Of a DNA stretch of 42,189 bases, positions 1-6,589 are shown piece by piece. Where the stretch lies: NCBI GenBank assembly GCA_900756925.1, contig CAAELX010000003.1, positions 1 to 42,189 on the forward strand. The letters are read 5' to 3'. Position 1 is the stretch's first letter. Each line of letters begins with the position of its first letter. Position numbers and translations under genes: made by a program. Source of the stretch: an uncultured Roseburia sp. GTDB lineage: Bacteria > Bacillota > Clostridia > Lachnospirales > Lachnospiraceae. The notes under the pieces are model-generated. The model saw only the letters and a list, made by a program, of their open reading frames with translations, was not told the DNA's origin and made no database searches.

Positions 1-218
1 ACGCTCTCGCTACGTGTCGCTGGCAGCGGTACTAAGCGACCAAAATACGGTCGCTAAGGACCGGCCGCTCCCCAGTGTCTTCTTATGCCTTTGGTCATCG
101 TGTACAATCCGATACATGACAATAGAATGTTCGCGAAGCGTGCATTCTATTTGTATACGTTTTCTGGGAGTTTCACAATTGCCTAATTATAGTTTAAGAT
201 TGTGAGGAATGGATAGAT
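1..218. other. Structured non-coding stretch at the window edge
   Basis: I see no convincing gene here. The DNA holds two clear dyads: AGCGACC at 35-41 pairs with GGTCGCT at 49-55, and ATAGAATG at 122-129 pairs with CATTCTAT at 143-150, with a smaller CGC/GCG pair inside the second. A 63-codon open frame crosses the region, but it has no good ribosome site and no recognisable domain. The density of hairpins suggests a dispersed extragenic repeat or a structured RNA cut by the window edge. This is inference; copy number in the genome is unknown. Confidence 0.3.
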
Positions 219-1604
219 CTATGAGTTGCTTGGGTTACTCACTATTCTTCTGCGCAGGTGGCTGCGTACGAAGAAGAAGCACACGACCTGCATCACAATC
301 GTTGCGATCCACGATCCCGGGTAAGAGATGAAGAGGAAGAAGAGTGACCTGTTCTGCGGGAAGAAAACGAAAATCCAGAGAATTCTTATTCCTACCGTTC
401 CGATGATAGATAAAATCATCGGGACAACAGAATAACCCATTCCTCGCAAAGCTCCCGGAAACAGATCCATAATTCCGCAGAGGAAATACGGAACGGTCGT
501 GATAGACAGAATTTCAATACCACACCGGATGACTTCCGGATCTTCGGTATAAATCTGCAAAATCTCTGTACCGAAAAAATAAGCACCGCATCCTAAGGTC
601 AGACCAACTGTCACTGTTAAGATCAGGCAGTCGATCAGGACACGATCCATTCTCTTATACTTTCCAACGCCAAAGTTCTGGCTGGTAAAGCTCATGCACG
701 CCTGCGTCACGGAATTGACAGACACGAACAGGAAGCCGAGCACATTATTGGCTGCTGTGTAGCCTGCCATTGCAATCGAACCGAAAGAGTTCACGGACGA
801 CTGTAACAGCGCATTGGAGAAGTTAATAACGGTACTCTGGATTCCTGCTGGAACCCCGACCTGAAAAATCTGGATCAGATATTCTTTCTTCATGGACAGC
901 TTCGACGGATACAGCTTATAGCACGCGTCTGTTCTTCTTAAACAGCCCAAAACCAGCACACACGAAATCATCTGTGATACAACGGTTGCGATCGCAACGC
1001 CTGCCACACCAAGCCCGAATACGATTACTAAAAACATATTTAACAAAGCATTGACGGTTCCCGCCAAAATCAGAAAATATAGTGGGCGCTTCGTATCGCC
1101 CACTGCACGTAAAATTGCCGCACCGTAGTTATAAAGCATAAAAAAAGGCATGCCAAGAAAATAGATTTTCATGTAAAGTGTGGACAGATTGATGACATCA
1201 TCCGGCGTTCCCATCAGATTTAGTGCCCATTTTGAGAAAACCACCCCGACAACTGCCATCGCAATCCCACTGACTAACGCAAACAAAATCGCGGTATGTA
1301 CCGTCTCTGACATTTCTTTTTTCCTGCCTGCCGCATAGAAGCGGGCTGATAAAACGTTTGCGCCCAGAGAAATACCAATAAAAAGATTGGTAAAAATATT
1401 AATGAGTGCCGTCGTAGACCCGACTGCAGCAAGCGACTCGCTCCCGCTGAACCTTCCGACCACCACAATATCCACCGCATTAAACATCAGCTGCAGAATC
1501 CCGGACAACATTAATGGAAGCGCAAAGGAAATCAACTTGTCCATAATCGTTCCATTGCACATATCTATCTCGTATTTATTTCTTTTCTTATCCAAAATCT
1601 TCAT
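219..1604 (-). CDS. MATE-family multidrug/Na+ antiporter
   Basis: Integral membrane exporter of the MATE family (MatE domain twice), which pumps cationic compounds out in exchange for Na+ or H+. The 461 residues fit the usual 440-470. The start region shows the family pattern of a short polar tail, then FALPLMLSGILQLMFNAVD and VVVGRFSG in the first helix pair. About twelve hydrophobic segments follow in two similar halves, and a basic tail (HLRRRIVSN) ends the protein. The chosen ATG has its G-rich run immediately adjacent (GGGGGATG), which is poor spacing. A start a few codons downstream, for example the Met of DMCNGTIMDK, is possible. It is monocistronic and divergent from the hemolysin III gene. 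Substrate cannot be told from sequence. Confidence 0.93.
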   Translation of the reverse strand: MKILDKKRNKYEIDMCNGTIMDKLISFALPLMLSGILQLMFNAVDIVVVGRFSGSESLAAVGSTTALINIFTNLFIGISLGANVLSARFYAAGRKKEMSETVHTAILFALVSGIAMAVVGVVFSKWALNLMGTPDDVINLSTLYMKIYFLGMPFFMLYNYGAAILRAVGDTKRPLYFLILAGTVNALLNMFLVIVFGLGVAGVAIATVVSQMISCVLVLGCLRRTDACYKLYPSKLSMKKEYLIQIFQVGVPAGIQSTVINFSNALLQSSVNSFGSIAMAGYTAANNVLGFLFVSVNSVTQACMSFTSQNFGVGKYKRMDRVLIDCLILTVTVGLTLGCGAYFFGTEILQIYTEDPEVIRCGIEILSITTVPYFLCGIMDLFPGALRGMGYSVVPMILSIIGTVGIRILWIFVFFPQNRSLFFLFISYPGSWIATIVMQVVCFFFVRSHLRRRIVSNPSNS

Positions 1605-1744
1605 CCCCCGTTATGAACTATCATTCTCTTTTGTCCGCTGTCCCAGGAACTGGACAGAATCCGGACAACCACACACGTTTCCATTGTACTCCATTTTGCT
1701 CAAAACCGGAATAGATTTTTTCAAAAAGGAAACTGTGCAAAAAC

Positions 1745-1796
1745 CCAGATGTGATTTTGGAGTATTTGATTCTTCAAAATCGCATCTGGCTTTTTC
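1745..1796 (+). terminator. Rho-independent terminator-like hairpin
   Basis: CCAGATGTGATTTTG (1745-1759) pairs with CAAAATCGCATCTGG (1775-1789) over 15 positions and is followed by CTTTTTC. The single imperfect pair is a G-U wobble if the plus strand is transcribed and a mismatch on the other strand, so plus is favoured. No plus-strand gene lies upstream, which makes its role unclear. Confidence 0.6.
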
Positions 1797-1827
1797 TAAA
1801 TTTTCTATAAACTTTTCTATCTGTATG

Positions 1828-1856
1828 TTGACATATTTGTGTCTCAGATGTAGTAT
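1828..1856 (+). promoter_or_regulatory. Sigma-A type promoter for the hemolysin III gene
   Basis: TTGACA at 1828-1833 and TAGTAT at 1851-1856 are separated by exactly 17 bases. The predicted transcript has a leader of about 130 bases before the ATG at 1994. Confidence 0.65.
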
Positions 1857-1869
1857 TCTCTTATCTTAT

Positions 1870-1912
1870 ACGTAGTTTTTATTACTACATGTAGAATTAT
1901 TTATTTCTACGT
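1870..1912 (+). promoter_or_regulatory. Dyad-rich leader with alternating GTAG/CTAC
   Basis: ACGTAG (1870-1875), the perfect palindrome CTACATGTAG (1885-1894) and CTACGT (1907-1912) can form nested alternative pairings just downstream of the predicted transcription start. It could be an operator or an RNA switch; no known class is recognised. Confidence 0.35.
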
Positions 1913-1993
1913 TATGTAATGCATTAATTATGATGTATGAATGAACTGAATAAATGCGAAACTTCTAGAAAACGTTTGAAAGGAGATCTTTTT

Positions 1994-2638
1994 ATGGAAA
2001 TCACAATTCGCGAACCCGGCAGCGCCATCACTCACTTTATCGCCTGCATACTCTCCCTCATGGCAGCCATTCCGCTGTTAATGAAAGCACACGGCAATGC
2101 AACTGAAACTCTAGCCATGACAATTTTTACTGTCAGCATGATTCTGCTCTACGGAGCAAGCACACTCTATCACAGCATCAGCCACGTTTCCGCGAAAGTA
2201 CTTCGCATCTTCCGCAAGATGGATCATATCATGATCTTTGTTCTGATCGCCGGTTCCTATACCCCGATCTGCATGATCGCACTCGGCGGTAAGACCGGTT
2301 ATGCACTGCTCACCTTTATCTGGATTCTCGCCGCAGTCGGCATCCTCTTAAAAGCATGCTGGATCACCTGCCCAAAATGGTTCTCTTCTGTCATATATAT
2401 TGCAATGGGGTGGACCTGTTTTCCACTGATTCACATGCTTTGGGGGACGCTGTCACATGCTGCTTTCGGCTGGCTTCTCGCAGGTGGAATTATTTATACC
2501 ATCGGCGGAATCGTATATGCCTTAAAACTTTCTATCTTTAATTCCACGCACAGATACTTTGGTTCCCACGAGATCTTCCATCTTTTTGTAATGGGCGGAA
2601 GCCTCTGCCATTTCATCTGCATGTATCTATGTATGTAG
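1994..2638 (+). CDS. Hemolysin III / PAQR-type membrane protein
   Basis: A 214-residue integral membrane protein of the hemolysin III family (YqfA/TrhA; HlyIII/PAQR superfamily). Seven hydrophobic helices are visible. The conserved family motifs are EPGSAITH near the N-terminus, LLYGASTLYHS after helix two, the KMDHIMIFVLIAGSYTP segment and the C-terminal SHEIFHLFVMGGSLCHF, whose histidines form the metal site in PAQR proteins. Physiological role in Firmicutes is poorly defined; membrane energetics and lipid homeostasis have been proposed. The frame opens 19 codons earlier, but the ATG at 1994 follows AAAGGAGATCTTTTT and starts at the conserved region. It is the only clear plus-strand gene and converges on modB. 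Confidence 0.9.
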   Translation: MEITIREPGSAITHFIACILSLMAAIPLLMKAHGNATETLAMTIFTVSMILLYGASTLYHSISHVSAKVLRIFRKMDHIMIFVLIAGSYTPICMIALGGKTGYALLTFIWILAAVGILLKACWITCPKWFSSVIYIAMGWTCFPLIHMLWGTLSHAAFGWLLAGGIIYTIGGIVYALKLSIFNSTHRYFGSHEIFHLFVMGGSLCHFICMYLCM

Positions 2639-2663
2639 TATCCACCTGATTGGGCATTCTTTC

Positions 2664-2726
2664 TGATCCATACACATTTTCGCCAGTGCCCGCTAGTACC
2701 AATGAAAGATTATGGATCACTTTTTT
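2664..2726 (+). terminator. Possible terminator after hemolysin III
   Basis: TGATCCAT (2664-2671) pairs with ATGGATCA (2712-2719), followed by C and six T on the plus strand. The 40-base loop is long, and the right arm overlaps the 3' end of the convergent modB, so this is only moderately supported. Confidence 0.35.
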
Positions 2727-3376
2727 CTGACACTCCACAGGTTCATTGCTGCCACGATCAACAGGGAGAATGTCACAATCATCATGACATATTTCCCTGC
2801 TCCATTCATATCCCCTGCTGCCACTTCCGAGTAAATCGCAAGTGGCAGCGTTCTTGTCTTTCCTGCAATATTTCCGGCGATCATTGCCGTTGCACCAAAT
2901 TCTCCAAGTCCTCTTGTAAAAGCAAGCACACCGCCGGATAAAATTCCCGGCTTTGCCTGTGGCAGCATCACTTTCCAGAAAATTGTGCGTTCGCTCATGC
3001 CGAGCGTCCGTCCTGCATAGATCAGATTCGTATCCACCTGTTCTAAGGCACCTCTTGCTGACCGGTACATGAGTGGAAAGGAAATCAGCACTGCCGCTAA
3101 CACTGTTGCCTCCCATGTAAAAACAATCTTGTATTGGAATACTTTTTCCAGGAAAATTCCAACCGGACGTTTCGTCCCAAAGATATAGAGCAGGAAAAAG
3201 CCCGCTACGGTCGGCGGAAGTACAAGCGGCATCGTTAAAATTCCGTCAATCCAGGCTTTTGCCCTCTCAGAGCGCATGGACACCACCCATCTTGCTGCCC
3301 ATAGTCCAAGAAAAAAAGTGATAAAAATGGAAATCGCCGATGTTTTCAACGAAATCAGAACCGGGGAAAAATCCAT
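2717..3376 (-). CDS. modB: Molybdate ABC transporter permease ModB
   Basis: Membrane subunit of the molybdate importer, 219 residues, the usual ModB length. Five to six hydrophobic helices are visible. The permease signature appears as LPLVLPPTVAGFFLL and the cytoplasmic EAA loop as ARTLGMSERTIFWKVMLPQA (the TLG..E..W..V.LP..... pattern that docks onto the ATPase). RGLGEFGATAMIAGNI matches the conserved GEFGAT segment of ModB/CysT permeases. It starts 11 bases after modA with an AGGAGGAGT ribosome site, so it is co-translated. No modC follows: the gene ends against the convergent hemolysin III gene. The ATPase must be encoded elsewhere or shared. Confidence 0.93.
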   Translation of the reverse strand: MDFSPVLISLKTSAISIFITFFLGLWAARWVVSMRSERAKAWIDGILTMPLVLPPTVAGFFLLYIFGTKRPVGIFLEKVFQYKIVFTWEATVLAAVLISFPLMYRSARGALEQVDTNLIYAGRTLGMSERTIFWKVMLPQAKPGILSGGVLAFTRGLGEFGATAMIAGNIAGKTRTLPLAIYSEVAAGDMNGAGKYVMMIVTFSLLIVAAMNLWSVRKK

Positions 3377-3387
3377 CCTACTCCTCC

Positions 3388-4257
3388 TTAATGGCTGATC
3401 GTAAATCCTGCTGTCTCAAATACGGCAAGAGCATCTGCTGTCTGTAAAAATTCCATAAATGCATCTGCTGCCTCTTTGTTCGGAGCTTCTTTTAATGCTG
3501 CGACCGGATAAATAACTTTCGATACACTTCCTTCCGGCGCTTCTGCCACTACCGTAACTTTATCTGCCCTGGAAGCTGCATCTGTTGCATATACGATACC
3601 TGCATCCGCACTGCCTTCTGCAACCCAGTTTAGCACCTCTGTGACATTGGTTCCAAGACTTAATTGATTCTCCACTTCGCCCCAGAGATTCAGATTCTCC
3701 AGTGCTTCTTTGCCGTACTGTCCTGCCGGAACACTCTCCGGATCACCAATGGCTACCATATCAGCATTTACAATATCCTCAAAAGAACCGTAACCTTCCT
3801 CTTTTCCCGTCGGGACGATGAGGACAATCCTGTTCTCCAGAAGATCAACAGAAGCTTCCTCTGCAATATAGCCTTCCTCTTTTAATGCATCCATCTGTTT
3901 TAAAGCTGCGGAAAAGAAAACATCCACATCTGCTCCTGCCTCGATCTGGGACTGTAACTTTCCTGAGCTGTCATAAGTTCCCTGCACTTTCACACCCGGA
4001 TACTGTTCCTCAAACATTGGGATCAGTTCCTCTGTGAAAGATTTCTCCAGGCTGGCTGCTGCTGCTAATGTAAGCGTACCGCTGATATCTGTGCCAGCTT
4101 CTGCCTCTGTTTCTGCCACTGACTCAGTCTGTGGTACTGTTTCTGTCTTAGCCTTAACATCTGTATTGGCTGCAGATGCCTCTGCTCTTCCCTGACCACA
4201 TGCTGCCAGCCCAAGAGCAGTCACCGTCGCTAGTATCAGCGCAAGTTTCTTTTTCAT
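3388..4257 (-). CDS. modA: Molybdate-binding lipoprotein ModA
   Basis: Extracellular substrate-binding lipoprotein for molybdate or tungstate, 289 residues. It has a lipoprotein signal peptide with lipobox LAAC (Cys20), then an acidic/Thr-rich linker to about residue 60. The binding domain opens with GTLTLAAAASLEKSFTEEL, the ModA signature whose small and Ser residues bind the oxyanion. Later family segments include YDSSGKLQSQIEAGADVDVFFSA, AIGDPESVPAGQYGKEAL and DAGIVYATDA. It follows the mogA-type gene after 102 bases and is followed closely by modB, giving a Moco synthesis-plus-uptake operon. Confidence 0.93.
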   Translation of the reverse strand: MKKKLALILATVTALGLAACGQGRAEASAANTDVKAKTETVPQTESVAETEAEAGTDISGTLTLAAAASLEKSFTEELIPMFEEQYPGVKVQGTYDSSGKLQSQIEAGADVDVFFSAALKQMDALKEEGYIAEEASVDLLENRIVLIVPTGKEEGYGSFEDIVNADMVAIGDPESVPAGQYGKEALENLNLWGEVENQLSLGTNVTEVLNWVAEGSADAGIVYATDAASRADKVTVVAEAPEGSVSKVIYPVAALKEAPNKEAADAFMEFLQTADALAVFETAGFTISH

Positions 4258-4359
4258 ATATTATCTCCTGAAATTCTGTTATATAACCTGAAAAGACTGA
4301 TATGCCTGAATTTCTCCACAATTGGATATCTCAAATTTCAGTTTTTCTTATTTTTCATG

Positions 4360-4860
4360 TCACTTATGATTGGCAGCACAATTATAAGTACGTCCTTTCA
4401 AAATATCAAGCCCATGTCCCAATGCCCCAATCGCATATTCCAGACACTCCCGTACTGCCTTCGGGCTCCCCGGGAGATTCACAATCAGTGCGTCCTTCCG
4501 GATGCCGGATACACCTCGCGAGAGCATCCCTCTCGGTGTAATCTGCAGGGAACAATACCTCATTGCCTCCGAGATTCCCGGTGCCTCCCGCTCGATCACC
4601 CGCTTTGTGGCCTCCGGCGTCCGGTCTCTCTTTGAAAATCCCGTTCCGCCTGTCGTCAGAATCAGATCCGCTTCATCGCCATCACAGATCTGGATAAGCA
4701 GCGCTGCCAACATTTCCTCCTCATCCGGGATCAGTTCCCGCCGGACCACTTCATATCCTTCTTTCTCCACAATCTCTGCGATCACGCTCCCGCTCACATC
4801 TTCCCGCTCACCGCAAAAACCGCTGTCGCTCAATGTAATAATCGCTGTCCTATACGCCAT
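4360..4860 (-). CDS. MogA/MoaB-family molybdopterin adenylyltransferase
   Basis: Cytoplasmic molybdenum-cofactor enzyme of the MoCF-binding fold (MogA/MoaB), which adenylylates molybdopterin before metal insertion. Length is 166 residues from the ATG at 4860. Motifs include AIITLSDSGFCGEREDVSG at the N-terminus, LILTTGGTGFSKRDRTPEAT (the TTGGTG pterin-binding loop with the RD.TPEAT signature), GMLSRGVSGIR and LIVNLPGSPKAVRECL (the NLPGSPKA motif). The frame is open 10 codons further up, but the ATG at 4860 has an ideal GGAGGAG site. It overlaps the 3' end of the MOSC gene by 11 bases, implying translational coupling. Confidence 0.9.
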   Translation of the reverse strand: MAYRTAIITLSDSGFCGEREDVSGSVIAEIVEKEGYEVVRRELIPDEEEMLAALLIQICDGDEADLILTTGGTGFSKRDRTPEATKRVIEREAPGISEAMRYCSLQITPRGMLSRGVSGIRKDALIVNLPGSPKAVRECLEYAIGALGHGLDILKGRTYNCAANHK

Positions 4861-5299
4861 CTCGTTCTCCTCCAACCACTTCAAGCTCATCCCCTTCCGA
4901 AATCATCCCCCCATGAAGCACCCTCGCAAACACTCCATTGGTCGGCATAATGCATTTCCCCATCTTCCGAAAAATCTCGCACCCGTTATGGCACTCTTTC
5001 CCGATCTGGGTCATTTCGAGCACCACATCGCCGCACCGGAACTTCGTCCCGACTGCCATCTTCGTAAAATCATATCCGCTCACAATAAGATTTTCCCCGA
5101 ATGCTCCGTCTGTCACGCCAGCCCCCTGTCTGTTGAACTCCTGAATTGTCTCGTATGAGAGCAGGGACACCTGTCTGTGCCAGTTTCCCGCATGGGCATC
5201 GCCCTCAATTCCCCAGTCTTTCACAAATGTTGCTGTATGTATATTTTTCTTTTGCGTGCCTCGCACCTCACTGGTGCAGACCGCGATTACTTTTCCCAT
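4850..5299 (-). CDS. MOSC-domain protein
   Basis: A 149-residue stand-alone MOSC domain, the fold found at the C-terminus of Moco sulfurases and in YiiM/YuaD proteins. Visible motifs are the start VIAVCTSEVRGTQKKN, GIEGDAHAGNWHRQVSLLS, GAFGENLIVSGYD and the conserved cysteine in QIGKECHNGC. MOSC domains bind Moco, and the conserved cysteine can carry sulfur. The location between moaA and a mogA-type gene supports a role in cofactor maturation or transfer, but the specific reaction is inferred. The gene lies 6 bases after moaA and overlaps the next gene by 11 bases. Confidence 0.87.
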   Translation of the reverse strand: MGKVIAVCTSEVRGTQKKNIHTATFVKDWGIEGDAHAGNWHRQVSLLSYETIQEFNRQGAGVTDGAFGENLIVSGYDFTKMAVGTKFRCGDVVLEMTQIGKECHNGCEIFRKMGKCIMPTNGVFARVLHGGMISEGDELEVVGGERDGV

Positions 5300-5305
5300 C
5301 TTCTG

Positions 5306-6304
5306 TCATCCTCCTATTTGGGACATCGTATGTTGCTCTGCATGCTCTTCTGCTGTTTCCCATGCTTTTTTCTCCCGAAAATGATGACCTTGCGGTTTTC
5401 TGGAAATCTCCTGCAAAAGCTGCTCTTCTATCTGCATGTCCGTCACCGCTTCATCCCGGAGCAGTGCCCTCACATCTAAGGTTTCTCCATATTGCAGGCA
5501 GGTCTTTAGCTTTCCGTCTGAAGTCAGCCGTATCCGGTTACAGCTCCCGCAGAACTGATGCGAAATGGCACTGATAAACCCGATTTTTCCTGCAAAACCT
5601 TCTATCTGTGCATAATGTGCAGGTCCATTTCCACCGGCTTCCTGCTCGCTGCACGGAGTAAGTGGACCATACGCCTTCTCTAAAATTTCCTGGATCTGCT
5701 CCTCTGGTATTCCCCTTTTTCCCTGTCCGAGCCCAATTGGCATCATCTCGATAAAACGCACCGCCAGTTTTTGCTCTCTGGCAAGCCCGGCAAGCGCTGC
5801 CACCTCGTCTACATTCGCTTCTGTCGGGACACAGTTGAGCTTCACGGTAAGCTCCGGATAGCGGAAAGTCTCACGGATTCCCGCTATGGTATCCGAAAGT
5901 CTGTCCCTTCTTGTGATTTTCTCATATTTTTTCCGGTCCAGAGTATCCAGACTGATATTGACTGCATCAAGCCCGGCATCCACCAGCCCTTTTATCTGCT
6001 CTTTTAAAAGAACACCATTGGTCGTCAGTGTCACGCTCTCCATTCCACAGTCCGCTTTCAATGCCCGGACAAGTGTGTCCAGATTCTTCCGGACAAGCGG
6101 TTCCCCACCCGTCAATTTTACACGCGAGATACCAAGCTTTCTCCATATCCTGGCGAGTCTTATGATTTCTTCGTAAGAGAGCACCTCGGAATGGGAAAAG
6201 CAGGTGACGCCTTCCTCCGGCATGCAGTATACACAGCGCAGATTGCATCGATCCGTCACAGAGATCCGTATATAATTGATTTCCCGGTTCCAGTTATCTT
6301 TCAC
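5306..6304 (-). CDS. moaA: GTP 3',8-cyclase MoaA (radical SAM)
   Basis: First enzyme of molybdenum cofactor synthesis: with two [4Fe-4S] clusters and S-adenosylmethionine it converts GTP to 3',8-cyclo-GTP. Length is 332 residues, as expected. Visible are the radical SAM motif CNLRCVYC near the N-terminus, the LTGGEPLVRK motif, NISLDTL, and the C-terminal cluster motif FCGSCNRIRLTSDGKLKTC. The protein ends in Gly-Gly (MSQIGG), the tail essential in MoaA. An ATG lies 12 codons upstream, but GTG at 6304 has AGGAGG six bases before it and begins just before the conserved NYIRISVTD, so GTG is preferred. It heads the Moco/Mod operon. moaC, moaD/E and moeA are not in the window. Confidence 0.94.
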   Translation of the reverse strand: MKDNWNREINYIRISVTDRCNLRCVYCMPEEGVTCFSHSEVLSYEEIIRLARIWRKLGISRVKLTGGEPLVRKNLDTLVRALKADCGMESVTLTTNGVLLKEQIKGLVDAGLDAVNISLDTLDRKKYEKITRRDRLSDTIAGIRETFRYPELTVKLNCVPTEANVDEVAALAGLAREQKLAVRFIEMMPIGLGQGKRGIPEEQIQEILEKAYGPLTPCSEQEAGGNGPAHYAQIEGFAGKIGFISAISHQFCGSCNRIRLTSDGKLKTCLQYGETLDVRALLRDEAVTDMQIEEQLLQEISRKPQGHHFREKKAWETAEEHAEQHTMSQIGG

Positions 6305-6476
6305 TGTGCTCCTCCTCTTTTTTCCTGCCAGGGAATTCATGGTCTTTCTTTACACGTGCTTCGCACGGCAGTCTTTATTATACCAGATGCATGCAAGAAT
6401 ATCCAAATAAACTTCTGCTTCTGACAAGATGTCTTTCGTTCCTGAGATACATTTTCCCGTGAGTGAAAATGAGCGC

Positions 6477-6536
6477 AAAAAGATCCATGCCGGAAATAGA
6501 AGCTGAAATCCCCCAAAGTCCTGCACGGATCTTTTT
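6477..6536 (-). terminator. Terminator after the GH2 gene
   Basis: AAAAAGATCCATGC (6477-6490) and GCACGGATCTTTTT (6523-6536) form a 14-position stem. The single imperfect pair is a G-U wobble only in the minus-strand RNA, which places it at the end of the glycoside operon. The loop is 32 bases. Confidence 0.7.
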
Positions 6537-6589
6537 CCCTGCGTTATTCCTCAACTATTTTAAGAATATAACGCCGTATTATTATATTT

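Larger units (their letters stand above)
1605..1993. promoter_or_regulatory. Divergent intergenic region, MATE / hemolysin III
   Basis: No gene is convincing in this gap. It contains a plus-strand terminator-like hairpin (1745-1796), a strong plus-strand promoter (1828-1856) and a CTAC/GTAG dyad-rich leader (1870-1912), each listed separately. I found no equally clear promoter for the minus-strand MATE gene. Confidence 0.5.

Noticed and set aside
1387..1875. A 162-codon plus-strand frame between MATE and hemolysin III
   Set aside because: It is mostly antisense to the MATE gene, crosses a terminator hairpin and has no protein family signal.
2613..3116. A 167-codon minus-strand frame extending past modB, considered as a modC remnant
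   Set aside because: It is an alternative frame of modB, and no Walker or signature motif of an ATPase is present between 2640 and 2716.
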